Assembly: GCF_028640845.1 (NCBI RefSeq)
Contig: NC_080543.1
Span: 6,543,959 to 6,607,958 of the forward strand
DNA length: 64,000 nt
DNA from: Ahaetulla prasina
Lineage: Eukaryota > Chordata > Lepidosauria > Squamata > Colubridae
Direction of reading: 5' to 3'
In this document: positions 31,470-41,005 of the stretch, piece after piece
Layout of the letters: each line of letters begins with the position of its first letter
How positions within the stretch are numbered: the stretch's first letter is position 1
Position numbers and translations under genes: made by a program
The notes under the pieces: model-generated
Seen by the model: the letters and a program-made list of their open reading frames with translations, nothing else
Database searches by the model: none
Told to the model about the DNA's origin: nothing

Positions 31470-31640
31470 CTCTAGTGAATGCCAAGCCCCCCCCCCCAAA
31501 AAAACTGCCTCCCGTTATTTTCTAACTGGCCAGAGAGCTTTGCTTTTAAAAAAGTTCTCCTTTCCAAGCGACAATATTTAGGGGAAGAAGTAGGAAGAAG
31601 ATTTGTGTGTGTGTATGTGTGTGTGTGTGTGTACGCGCGC

Positions 31641-32269
31641 ATTCATGTCCCAACTGCTGATCCAGCTCTACAGAGGAATTATTGAGTCTGTCATCTGCAC
31701 CTCCATAACTGTCTGGTTTGGTTCTGCAACCCAACAAGAAAAACACAGACTTCAGAGGATCATTAGAATTGTAGAAAAAACCATGGCTACCAACCTGCCT
31801 TCCATTGAGGTCCTCTATATTGCACGAGTCAAAAAGAGGGCTGTGAAAATATTTGCAGATCCCTCACATCCTGGACATAAACTGTTTCAACTCCTACCCT
31901 CAAAATGACGCTACAGAGCACTGCACACCAGAACAACTAGACACAAGGACAGTTTTTTCCCGAAGGCCATCACTCTGCTAAACAAATTATTCCCTCAACA
32001 CTGTCAAACTATTCACTAAATCTGCACTACTTTTAATTTTCTCATCGTTCCCATCACCAACCTCTTTCCACTTATGACTGTAACCTTGTTGCTTGTATCC
32101 TTACGATTTATATTGATATTGCTTCCTGATTGCTTATTTGTACCCTATGACTATCATTAAGTGTTGTACCTTATGATTCTTGATGAACGTATCTTTTCTT
32201 TTATGTACAGTGAGAGCATATGCACCAAGACAAATTCCTCGTGTGTCCAATCACACTTGGCCAATAAAG
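31641..32269 (+). pseudogene. Rex1/L3-type LINE: reverse transcriptase end and 3' UTR
   Basis: The plus strand reads LIQLYRGIIESVICTSITVW, FGSATQQEKHRLQRIIRIVE, LPSIEVLYIARVKKRAVKIF and DPSHPGHKLFQLLPS, then a TGA where the copy at 3514 has CGA, and continues with the HTRTTRHKDSFFPKAI block. Such ends are typical of Rex1/L2-like LINEs; in snakes an L3-type CR1 with similar microsatellite tails is known. 5'-truncated and carrying a stop, hence inactive. A (GT)n/(GC) run lies just upstream at 31602-31640. Confidence 0.8.
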
Positions 32270-32418
32270 AATTCTATTCTATTCTATTCTATTCTATTCT
32301 ATTCTATTCTATTCTATTCTATTCTATTCTAATCTATTCTATTCTATTCTATTCTATTCTATTCTATTCTATTCTATTCTATTCTAATCTATTCTATTCT
32401 ATTCTATTCTATTCTATT
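32270..32418 (+). repeat. (ATTCT)n microsatellite at LINE tail
   Basis: About 29 ATTCT units with two AATCT variants, starting at the CCAATAAAG end of the LINE. Confidence 0.95.
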
Positions 32419-33205
32419 GTACCTTATGATTTTTGACGAATGTATCTTGTCTTTTTATGTACACTGAGAGCTTATGCACCAAAGACAAATTCCTTGTGTG
32501 TCCAATCACGCTTGGCCAATAAAACATTCTATTCTATTCTAAGTTTAAACGAGAGCAAAGCAAACCTAGCAACTTGGTTGCCTTGCTGGAAAGGCACATC
32601 TGCAAAAAATAAAATTAAAAAAAATCTTATTTTTTTTAAGGATCTGAACCCTTGAGCTCATTGACCATTAAAAACTTGACCCTGGTTTCATTGCAAATGG
32701 GCTGTGAGGGGACAAAATGATATTCTCTTCCTGAGAATGTTGTCCCTTATGATTCTTGACGAATGTATCTTCTCTTTTTATGTACACTGAGAGCCTATGC
32801 ACCAAAGACAAATTCCTTGTGTGTCCAATCACACTTGGTGAATAAAGAATTGTACTATCTCCTTCTCCTTCTCCTTCTCCTTCTCCTTCTCCTTCTCCTT
32901 CTCTTCCTCCTCCTCCTCCTTATGATTCTTGATGAATGTATCTTCTCTTTTTATGTACACTGAGAGCCTATGCACCAAAGACAAATTCCTTGTGTGTCCA
33001 ATCACACTTGGTGAATAAAGAATTGTACTGTCTCCTTCTCCTTCTTCTTCTCCTTCTCCTTCTCCTTCTCTTCCTCCTCCTCCTCCTTATGATTCTTGAC
33101 GAATGTATCTTCTCTTTTTATGTACACTGAGAGCCTATGCACCAAAGACAAATTCCTTGTGTGTCCAATCACACTTGGCCAATAAAGAATTCTATTCTAT
33201 GACAC
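32419..33205 (+). repeat. Tandemly repeated LINE 3' ends with CTCCTT spacers
   Basis: The last 110 bp or so of the Rex1/L3-type LINE (TTATGATTCTTGACGAATG to TTGTGTGTCCAATCACACTT) occurs at about 32426, 32748, 32921 and 33088. The last three are spaced 173 and 167 bp apart and separated by (CTCCTT)n and (CCT)n. Between 32530 and 32745 lies unassigned sequence. Confidence 0.9.
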
Positions 33206-33935
33206 TCCAGCAAACCCTCTGGGCTTCCCACACATTCTTTCAATTCCTAAGGAAAAGCATTTCCCTTCCCCCCGCCGCCCCCCGCAGAATTGCTCCCGTT
33301 GAAAAGTAGTGGGGGGGGGAGAATCCTCTTCGGGTGTGTGTGTGTGTGTGTGGATTGTTGGGGGGAAGAACTTCTCCTGTCTTGTGGAAACACTTGGAAG
33401 GCCTTGTTGGAACCCCAATGTGTCAAGAAAGTCGGTGGAGAATTTCAAAAGATCAATGGCACAGTGGTACCGCTAACCCTTTTTCAGCAACCTGCGGGGA
33501 AACCGCAATTCTGTTTCCCGCGCCCAGCTGTTGTAAGGCAACCCTGTCGGATATAAATCACTTTATTGGACAAAGAGCCGCTTGGAAGCCAATTTGAATC
33601 AGGCAACGCCTCAGGGATGCCCAAGGTAAAGGAATAAAAGGGCGTTAGATAAGGCGCCCCAAATTCTGGCAAAAAAAACCCCCAACAATCCAGAACAGCG
33701 GTTGAAAGACAGTTAATGATTTTTAAAGCGCAGGACTTACTGATTTATACTGCAGCTTTCGAGCATCCTTGCTGCTTCTTAAGAATGTCCTCCTTTTTTT
33801 AAAAAAAAATTTCGTGGGTTTTTGGAGATGTTTTTGTAGGAGCTGTGGGTATGTGGGGTAAGCAGGAGGATGCAAGAGGCAGGAATTGAAGTATCCAAGG
33901 AAGGATGTCTACGATGACTAGCCTAAGACATATTT
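33206..33935. other. No recognised feature; (GT)n at 33336-33352
   Basis: Non-repetitive looking. Frames at 33290-33597 overlap the GT run and show no known motif. Confidence 0.5.
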
Positions 33936-34137
33936 TAATGAAATTTTAATGGGTTTTAATCGGTCTCTGACCGTTTTAGTGATTCGGCCATTAAATTTTT
34001 GCTTTTAATTGTTTTTAAATATTGTTATTTATTATATTGTATTGGTGTATTTTAATAGTGGCTCTAAACCGCCCTGAGTCCTTCGGGAGATGGTGCGGTA
34101 TAGAAATGTAATTATAAATAAATAAATAAATAAAATA
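33936..34137 (+). mobile_element. L2-type LINE 3' tail
   Basis: AT-rich 3' UTR (TTTTAATGGGTTTTAATCGG), then AAACCGCCCTGAGTCCTTCG, GGAGATGGTGCGGTATAG and (AATA)n. Confidence 0.8.
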
Positions 34138-34179
34138 CGGAGATTCTCGGTCCTCCAGTTACACACGGTTGTTCCAAAA

Positions 34180-34330
34180 ATGCTTTTTTTTCTTCTTCTT
34201 CCAAGAGGCAACTGGACTTGCTTGGGTTTTTTTTCTTTGAAGGCGTTTCGCTTCTCATCCGAGAAGCTTCTTCAGCTCTGACTGGATGTGGCGGGAATGG
34301 AAGGATTGATACTCCTTGCAGACGGCTGCT
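34180..34330 (-). mobile_element. Penelope-like element end with hammerhead-like motif
   Basis: On the minus strand 34275-34242 reads CTGAAGA, one A, a perfect 7-bp stem GCTTCTC/GAGAAGC with GGAT loop, then GAAACGCC. This is the hammerhead order CUGANGA, stem II, GAAA. Flanking AAGCAAGTCCAGTTGCCTC matches terminal sequences I associate with Penelope-like retroelements. A relative lies at 52790-52990 on the plus strand. No coding sequence of the element is recognised. Confidence 0.6.
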
Positions 34331-34665
34331 CATTTGCATCCGTGGTGGCTTCTAACCGGTGTTATACCGCCGGTTCGCTTCGCGTGCACGCTTTGTGCGC
34401 AATCGGCACACGCACGTGGAAGTTTCACACGCATGCACGCCAATCTCGCGCTTGGCGCAAGCGCAATGATTTTCTGAATGGCTCAATCCGCTCTGCCGTG
34501 GCTTTCAGCTGGGCTAAAAACGGAGGAATGAAGGTAGGTATAGCACAGGGGCGGGAGGGAGGCAGCGAACCGGTTTGCAGCGAACCGGTTCGCTGTCTCT
34601 TCAACATCTCCACCACCGGATCTCCCAAACCGGGGAGAACCAGCAGCAACCGACCATTGATTTGC
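34331..34665. mobile_element. CpG-rich hAT-like fragment
   Basis: Contains CCGGTTCGCTTCGCGTGCAC, many CG dinucleotides and GGTTTGCAGCGAACCGGTTC, with CTCCACCACCGG at the right. It resembles the interior of CAGTGGTGG-ended elements, but the ends are not clear. Confidence 0.4.
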
Positions 34666-34677
34666 ATCCTTTTAGAG

Positions 34678-34813
34678 CAGGGGTCCCCCAACCTTGGCAA
34701 CTTTAAGCCTGGTGGACTTCAACTCCCAGAATTCCCCAGCCAGCTTTGCTGGCTGGGGGATTCTGGGAGTTGAAGTCCTCCAGGCTTAAAGTTGCCAAGG
34801 TTGGAGACCCCCG
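34678..34813. mobile_element. Palindromic hAT-type MITE, intact
   Basis: 136 bp from CAGGGGTCCCCCAACCTTGG to CCAAGGTTGGAGACCCCCG with near-perfect inverted arms around CAGCCAGCTTTGCTGGCTGG. Flanked by TTTTAGAG at 34670-34677 and 34814-34821, an exact 8-bp duplication. Confidence 0.92.
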
Positions 34814-34874
34814 TTTTAGAGAGTCACTGAGGCCACTTGGAAGTTTATCTTTGAGTTCCAAGAAGGCTCCACAC

Positions 34875-35076
34875 CAGTGGTAGGTTTCTACAGGTTCGCC
34901 TCAGTTCGGGCGAAACCGTAGCGGCGGCAACGGAAGGCTCCACCTACCTGCCCAGATGTCATCAAAAACGCTCTGCACATGCGCAGAAGCTTCTGCGCAC
35001 GTGTAGAAGCGCCGCGCGCTCGCCTGCGCGCTACCGATAGCGAACGGGTAGCGCCGGGATTTCAAACCCACTACTT
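34875..35076. mobile_element. hAT-type MITE, CpG-rich, with exact 8-bp duplication
   Basis: 202 bp from CAGTGGTAGGTTTCTACAGG to GGGATTTCAAACCCACTACT. Flanks are CTCCACAC at 34867-34874 and 35077-35084. The interior is rich in CG (AGCGCCGCGCGCTCGCC), suggesting that it has had little time to decay. Confidence 0.88.
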
Positions 35077-35104
35077 CTCCACACCTATTTGCACTACTCA
35101 GGCG

Positions 35105-35230
35105 ACCCTGATGAGACAGATAAAGCTCATCTTATCGTAAAATGGGGGCAAAACTCACTTAACAAATGTCTCGCTTAGCAACATAATTTTTGGGCTCGAT
35201 TATGGCCGTAAGTTGAGGACTATCTGTAAT
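35105..35230 (+). mobile_element. TA-flanked MITE, right end
   Basis: AAACTCACTTAACAAATGTC, TCGCTTAGCAACAT and GGCCGTAAGTTGAGGACTAT with CTGTA, the typical right end next to TA. Confidence 0.75.
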
Positions 35231-35249
35231 GGGTGCTCTGCTAAAAGTT

Positions 35250-35250
35250 T

Positions 35251-35301
<51 letters not shown>

Positions 35302-35594
35302 CTCTTTCCTTCCTTCCTTCCTTCCTTCCTTCCTTCCTTCCTTCTTCCTTTCTTCTTCCTTCCTTCCTTCCTTTTCTCTCCCTCTTTCTTCCTTCCTTCC
35401 TTCTTTCTTTCTTTCTTTCTTTCCTTCCTTCTTTCTTTCCTTCCTTCTTCCTTCCTTCCTTCCTTTTCTCTCCCCCTTCCTTCCTTCCTTCCTTCCTTCC
35501 TTCCTTCCTTCCTTCTTTCTTTCTTTCTTTCTTCTTTCTTTCTTTCCTTCCTTCCTTCCTTCTCTTTCTTTCTTCCTTCCTTCCCTGACTCTCT

Positions 35595-35670
<76 letters not shown>

Positions 35671-35793
35671 TCCTTCCTTCCTTCCTTCCTTCGTTTTCCT
35701 TCTCTTTCTCCCTCCCTCCCTTCCTTCCCTCCTTCTGTCTCTCTTTTTTCTTTCCCTTTTTTCTTCCTTCCTTCCTTCCTTCCCTGACTCTCT

Positions 35794-35869
<76 letters not shown>

Positions 35870-35993
35870 TCCTTCCTTCCTTCCTTCCTTCCTTCGTTTT
35901 CCTTCTCTTTCTCCCTCCCTCCCTTCCTTCCCTCCTTCTGTCTCTCTTTCTTTCCTTTTTCTTCCTTCCTTCCCTCCTTCCCTGTCTCTCTTT

Positions 35994-36038
<45 letters not shown>

Positions 36039-36150
36039 TTTCTTTCCTTCCTTCCTTCCTTCCCTCCTTCTCTTTCTTTCTTCCTTCCTTCCTTCTTTTT
36101 CTCTCCCTCTTTCTTCCTTCCTTCCTTCTTTCTTTCATTCTTTCAGTTCT
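35250..36150 (+). repeat. Polypyrimidine (TTTC)n/(TTCC)n tract
   Basis: Alternating TTTC and TTCC blocks. A segment with CCTTCGTTTTCCTTCTCTTT followed by CTCCCTCCCTCCCTTCC is present at about 35690 and 35892, part of a roughly 200-bp duplicated unit that also includes CCCTGACTCTC. Confidence 0.95.
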
Positions 36151-36255
36151 TTCTTTTCTCTCATGATTCTATTGATGATTGAGGAATTCCAAACCAAAGT
36201 GCTTATGCAGAAGGTCTCTTAAGGATAATCCTTCAGGAGAGTCAAACTTGCAATT

Positions 36256-36785
36256 ACAGGTAGTCCTCGACTTACAGTGGTTCACTGAGTGACCGTTCAA
36301 AGTTACATCAGCACTGGAAAAAGTGACTTATGACCGCTTTTCGCACTTACGGCCACTGCAAGCATCCTCACGGTCATCCAAATCCAGATTCACTTAACAA
36401 CCTTAATTTAGTGTGACTAAATTAAGAATGGCAGTGATTCATTTCACAAACGCGGCAAGACAAGTCGCAGATCGGGGCAACGTTTAAGCGGGTTTTACCT
36501 CATTTCACGACCTTTTGGCCGCAGTTGTGAAATGAATCGGGGCCGTTATTAAGTGAGTGACGCGGTTGTTAAGTGAATCTGGCTCCACCATTGACTTGGC
36601 TTCTCAGAAGGTCACAAAAGGGGATGATCACAGGACCCCAGGACACCACAACAGGCACGAGTACATGCCAGTTGCCAAGCCTCCGAATTTCGATCATGTG
36701 ACCATGGAGGTGCTGCAAGCCTCGTGAGTGTGACAACGGGCACAAGGTCATTTTTTTCAGGGCTGTTGTCATTTTGAACAGTCTC
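36256..36785. mobile_element. Two TA-flanked MITE pieces in inverted arrangement
   Basis: 36256-36480 begins CAGGTAGTCCTCGACTTACA after TA and runs in plus orientation. From about 36481 the sequence reads the family in the opposite direction (AAGTGAGTGACGCGGTTGTT, CAGTTGCCAAGCCTCCGAAT). Confidence 0.75.
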
Positions 36786-36790
36786 TACAC

Positions 36791-37264
36791 CAGTGGTTCT
36801 CAACCTTTATAGTGCTGCGACCCCTTTAATACAATTCCCCACGATGTGGCGACCCCAACCGTAAAATTATTTTCGTTTTGAATTTATCGTGCCTGAAGCC
36901 GTATTGGCTAGCGATCTGAACTGCTTGAGATTGCCTTGAGGACGGAGGCATTAAAGCGGAGACTCCTCCCCTATTAAGTTTATGACGCCTGAAGCCAGGT
37001 TAGGCTAGCGACTGGGAGTGATTGCAGCTGGCTTGAGAGGGAGACATCAGAGCAAAGATTTCTCTCTTTTTCAATTCATCGCGCCTGAAGCCGAATCCGG
37101 CTAGCGATTTGAAGAGCCTGCAGCTGGTTTGTGGAGTCAACCATCGGAGCACGATTCTTCAACTCGCAAGTATACTTCCCATATTTCCGATGGTCTTAGG
37201 CGACCCCTGGCAAATCGTCATTCGACCCCCAACGGGGTCCCGACCCACAGGTTGAGAACCGCTG
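36791..37264 (+). mobile_element. SPIN-like hAT nonautonomous transposon, second copy
   Basis: 474 bp, CAGTGGTTCTCAACCTTTAT to CACAGGTTGAGAACCGCTG, aligned by eye with 27378-27851 in reverse orientation. Subterminal GACCCCTTTAATACAATTCC matches what I know of SPIN. Three related segments of about 96 bp (36884-36979, 36980-37075, 37076 to about 37165) each start near CGCGCCTGAAGCC and carry GGCTAGCGA. Flanking 8-mers CTCTACAC and CGCTAAAT match at only 5 of 8, so the duplication is decayed. Confidence 0.85.
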
Positions 37265-37373
37265 CGCTAAATGAACTGTAATAGGACGAGGAGTATCTAT
37301 ACGATTTGAAGGACGGATGTCTGGGAAATGCCTGACATACATAACATCTTCAGCTTGATCAATGGTATAGGAC

Positions 37374-38035
37374 GGGGTGAAATTCAGCGGGTTCTAACAG
37401 GTTCTGGAGAACCGGTAGCAGAAATTTTGAGTAGTTTGGAGAACTGACAAATACCACCTCTGGCTGACCCCAGAGTGGGGTGGGAATGGACATTTTGCAG
37501 TATCCTTCCCCTGGAGTAGGGTGGGAATGGAGACTTTGCAGTATCCTTCCCCTGGAGTGGGGAGGGAATGGGGGTTTTGCAGTATTCTTCCCCTGGAGTG
37601 AGGTGGGAATGGGGATTTTGCAGTATCCTTCCCCTGGAGTGGGGTGGGAATGGAGACTTTGCAGTATCCTTCCCCCAGGAGTGGGGTGGGAATGGGATTT
37701 TGCAGTATCCTTCCCCTGTAGTGGGATGGGAATGGAGACTTTACAGTATCCTTCCCCTGGAGGGAGGGAATGGATATTTTGCAGTATCCTTTCCCTGGAG
37801 TGGGATGGGAATGGAGACTTTACAGTATCCTTCCCCTGGAGTGAGGAGGGAATGGAGATTTTGCAGTATCCTTCCCCTGGAGTGGGGAGGGAATGGAGAT
37901 TTTGCAGTATCCTTCCCCTGGAGGGGGAGGGAATGGAGATTTTGCAGTATCCTTCCCCTGCCACGCCCATCAAACCGTGCGCACCAAGCCACCCCCACAG
38001 AACCGGTAGTAAAAAAAAATGGATTTTGCCACTAG
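37374..38035 (+). mobile_element. hAT-like element with 41-bp minisatellite, about 12 units
   Basis: Left end GGGGTGAAATTCAGCGGGTT, AACCGGTAGCAGAAATTTTG, minisatellite 37478-37960, then CCACGCCCATCAAACCG, AGAACCGGTAGTAAAAA and TTTTGCCACTAG. Flanked by TATAGGAC at 37366-37373 and 38036-38043, an exact 8-bp duplication. Its units differ from those at 12.9 kb (GGAGACTTT, GAGGGAATGG variants), so the arrays expanded separately. Confidence 0.88.
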
Positions 38036-38043
38036 TATAGGAC

Positions 38044-38338
38044 CATGATGGCGCTCCTGTAGGCATGCACACCGTCACCAGCTGCTTTTCAGGTTCTGCC
38101 GGGTTTGTGTGAAGACCAGCTGGTCTTCCGGAGCGCCAGAACCCGGAAAACAGCAGCTGCCTGGTGTGTATGCATGATGGACCAGCTGTCCGGCATTCCT
38201 GTGTGCGACAGAACCCTGAAAAGCAGCTGGCTGCCACGCACATGCGCACCAGCCAGCAGTTCTCTTCGCTTCTGGCACTCCGGCGTGTGTGCGGTCCAAT
38301 TTCAGCACTTAGTGCCCGAAATGGTTAACTATCACTGG
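38044..38338. mobile_element. hAT-type MITE next to the minisatellite element
   Basis: CATGATGGCGCTCCTGTAGG at the left and GAAATGGTTAACTATCACTG at the right resemble inverted ends of CAGTGATGG-type hAT MITEs. Flanked by TATAGGAC (38036-38043) and TATAGGAT (38339-38346). It therefore used the same 8-bp target as its neighbour. Confidence 0.65.
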
Positions 38339-38415
38339 TATAGGATGTCCTGCTTGAACAGCGGGCTGGACTAGAAGACCTTCAAGGTCCCTTCCAGCTC
38401 TATTCTGATTCTGAA
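38339..38415 (+). mobile_element. CR1 LINE 3' terminus
   Basis: TATAGGATGTCCTGCTTGAA, GACTAGAAGACCTTCAAGG and CTCTATTCTGATTCTG match CR1 3' ends. The matching ATGGTATAGGA at 37363-37372 is the broken left part. Confidence 0.75.
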
Positions 38416-38460
38416 AGACGAACCTTGGTGTGGCTTCTTTGAAGACAAGATGGACCAAGG

Positions 38461-39070
38461 TGTTGTGGTCTGCCAGCAGCCCGTGGAGTTGGCAGCGGAG
38501 TTGGACAGTAAGGAGGCTGGGGAGGATGATGGGCCAGTCCTGGAGTCAGGGGAAGGCCCAGATGAGGGCTCTGCATCAGAGGCAGAGATAGAGCCAGGGC
38601 CATCGGGGAGCGATATGCGGACTCTGGAGCCTCCAGTGGCGGACAGCAGAGAGGCAGAGGAACAGGAGGAGCCTGTTCCTAGTGCACGCATGGGAAGAGC
38701 TGCCAGAAGGCAAGACCAGTTAAAGCAAAAGGGACGACTTGGGAGTAAAGCCAGGAGATGATTGGCCCCTTCCATAAGGCTTAAAAGAGCAGCAAAGGCT
38801 CTTGGGCTCTTTGTAGAAAAGCAACATTGCTACATTTGTTTCTTGTCAGCATCTCCTGTTTCTGAACTTTGTGGGGCTTGGCCAAGAAAAGCCTTTGGCA
38901 GGGTGCCAAAGAAGACAAAGGTTGGTGATAAGGCCGAAGGACTTTTTTCTGGAGGATTTTGTTTTGGAAATTAATTTGGGCTAATTAATTCATTCCCAGC
39001 TGTTCTAATAAAATAGGGTTGTTTAAGACTAATTGTGTCTTTTATGCGTAAGTGAGCCTAGGTCACAACA
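38461..39070 (+). mobile_element. Solo LTR, family 1 (Gypsy- or ERV-like), plus orientation
   Basis: 610 bp from TGTTGTGGTCTGCC to GGTCACAACA, flanked by CAAGG at 38456-38460 and 39071-39075 (exact 5-bp duplication). An acidic frame open from the LTR start to 38761 contains EAGEDDGPVLESGEG, IEPGPSGSDMRTLEPP and EEQEEPVPSARMGRAARRQ, and ends in a basic tail. Beyond it come a TTAAAA promoter-like motif, a polyadenylation signal AATAAA near 39006-39013 and GTGTCTTTTATGC. No gag, pol or primer-binding region adjoins, so it is solo. The frame may be the 3' end of an internal ORF that overlapped the LTR. Confidence 0.88.
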
Positions 39071-39075
39071 CAAGG

Positions 39076-39602
39076 GTTATGGAGCATGGCTCCGATGAAG
39101 CCGACTTCTGGGCCATCGTATGTGTGAAAACAAAGCTGGTTTGCTTTCTAGTGGCTTGAGAAGTCTTAGTAGGGGCCAGCTGGCTTTCGAGTTTCAGAGC
39201 TGTCCCCTCCTGGTCATTTGTAATCATTTGATGAAATCTCCACGCACAAGTAGAATCACAGCAGGGATCAGAAGAAGGAACAGCTGGTTTTCCAATCCAG
39301 GGTTTCTTAATTCCTTTTTAAAGACACCCCCCCCCCCAAAAAAAAAATGTTTACCCACTTTACGCCTTCACATCTGAAATAAGCGGTGAAATGCAAAAGG
39401 CTTTTCTAACACATCTGGGGAAACAGAACAATTAGCAGAGCTGCTAAACTTCCTGAACTGCCAGACCATGTCATGCACACCTTACGGATGAATCAACAGC
39501 ACACGACTCGGCTCACTTCCTTGAGTTATCTGTCCAGCAAACGAACGAACAAACAAACAAAAAAACAACACCCATTTTGTTTGTTGCTTCTCTGCTGTGA
39601 TA
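39076..39602. other. No recognised feature
   Basis: Unassigned sequence with a short C-run/A-run at 39329-39349 and (AAAC)n near 39543-39565. Confidence 0.5.
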
Positions 39603-39963
39603 CACGTAGTCCTCGAATCCCGACCGCAACTCAGCCCAAAGTTTATGTTGCTAAGCGAGAAATGTGCTAAGTGGATTTTGCTTCATTTGATGGCTTTTCT
39701 CGCCACAGTTGTTAAAGTGAGTCGCTACGGTTGTTAACCTAGTAACATGGTTATTATGTGAATCTAGCTTCCCCATTGACTTTTGCTTGTCCGAAGGTCC
39801 GAAGGTCACGTGACCCCGGGACATTGCAAGTGTCATAAATATGAGTCAAGTTTCCAAGCGTCTGAATTTTGATTGTGTGACCAGGGGGATTCTGCAACGG
39901 TCGTTAAGTGGGGAAAACAACAATGGTCACTAAATGGACTGGTTGTAAATTGAGGATTATCTG
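39603..39963 (-). mobile_element. TA-flanked MITE, full length
   Basis: CACGTAGTCCTCGAATCCCG to AATTGAGGATTATCTG with TA directly on both sides (39601-39602 and 39964-39965); 361 bp. One of the clearest cases for TA target duplication in this family. Confidence 0.85.
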
Positions 39964-40169
39964 TACAGACATCCAAGATCTTATACAGATGGTATTCCTT
40001 GCAGTCAGAGAATGTTAAAGTGATGTCATTGTTTCAAACTTTAAAAAAAATACCTTCCCCTTTGTATAATAACATTTGCTTTTAATTCTTATTTCTTAAA
40101 ATTGGCAAACTCAAGGCTGGGGGAGGACTGCAAATTCTGCTCTCATATATTTACCTGGTCTTTAATCTA
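39964..40169. other. No recognised feature
   Basis: Short AT-rich spacer. Confidence 0.5.
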
Positions 40170-41003
40170 CAGTAGTGGCCAAAATTAATTTAATTTAATT
40201 TAGTTTAATTTGGTTTTAATGGGGTTTTATTATTTTTATTGCAATTTTTAATATTCGGCCTTATTTAATAAGTTTTTTTAAATTGGTATTTTATTTTGTA
40301 TTCATATGTATGTTTTTATTAGGCTGTAAACCGCCCTGAGTCCTTCGGGAGATAGGGCGGTATACAAACGTGATTAAATAAATAAATAAATAAATAAAAT
40401 TGTGGAAACCTTTTGGGGAAAGTGTATTTTCTAAAACTAGCTAATAACACCACTTTATCTGGGGAGTAGTACCATAAAATTATATATCAATGGAAAGATA
40501 ATTGAATCATGAATGTAACGCAATAACTTTTAGGAAGGATTTGCTATTAGAATAGCGGTTACAGTATAAAGAAGGAAAGGGAAACACGTAGAAAGAACGA
40601 GATCTACAAAAATGAGAACCACAGAAAAAACGAGATATACCAAAATGATCCCCATGTCAGTTAATCTTTAGTTGGGTAACCTTTAGCATGAATTACGGCC
40701 TTACAAAGTCGTCCCATGGAGTGAACCAAGTCTTTGAGTTCTGCAGCTGTTTTGAATGTGAAACCAAGACTGAATGATGGCTTCTATTAACTGGGTTTTA
40801 TTGCTGGGTTGCTTCTGACTAACCAGTTAGTTGGAAATTCCATAGATTTTCCATTGGGTGAAGGTCTGGGCTATTCCCAGGCCATTCCAGCAGTGGAATA
40901 GGATTATCTTGAACCCCGCCCCCCCAAAAAAGTGGTATTATTAGCTATCAAACCTCAAAAATACACTTTCCCCAAAAGGTTTCCACAATTTTGGCCACTA
41001 CAG
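40170..41003 (-). pseudogene. Tc1/mariner transposon, decayed, with L2 inserted in its terminal repeat
   Basis: Terminal inverted repeats CAGTAGTGGCCAAAATT / TTGTGGAAACCTTTTGGGG (left, split by an L2 tail) and the complement at 40942-41003. TA lies on both sides (40168-40169, 41004-41005). On the minus strand the interior reads LLEWPGNSPDLHPMENLWNF and, after frame shifts, VHSM-like and HAKGYPT-like pieces, the C-terminal end of a Tc1 transposase including the SPDL-P-ENLW block near the last catalytic residue. The N-terminal DNA-binding part is missing. Nonfunctional. Confidence 0.85.
40187..40402 (+). mobile_element. L2-type LINE 3' tail inside Tc1 repeat
   Basis: AT-rich 3' UTR, GTAAACCGCCCTGAGTCCTT, CGGGAGATAGGGCGGTATAC and (AATA)n; it separates the first 17 bp or so of the Tc1 end from the rest of the repeat. 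Confidence 0.85.
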
Positions 41004-41005
41004 TA

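Noticed and set aside
33290..33597. Two overlapping frames with a CVCVC start
   Set aside because: They begin in a GT microsatellite and overlap each other in different frames; no motif.
35200..36166. Frames of more than 300 codons of F/L/S/P or K/E/R/G
   Set aside because: They come from the TTTC/TTCC tract.
38450..38761. A small acidic host protein
   Set aside because: It lies inside an LTR with exact 5-bp duplication and recurs in two other LTR copies.
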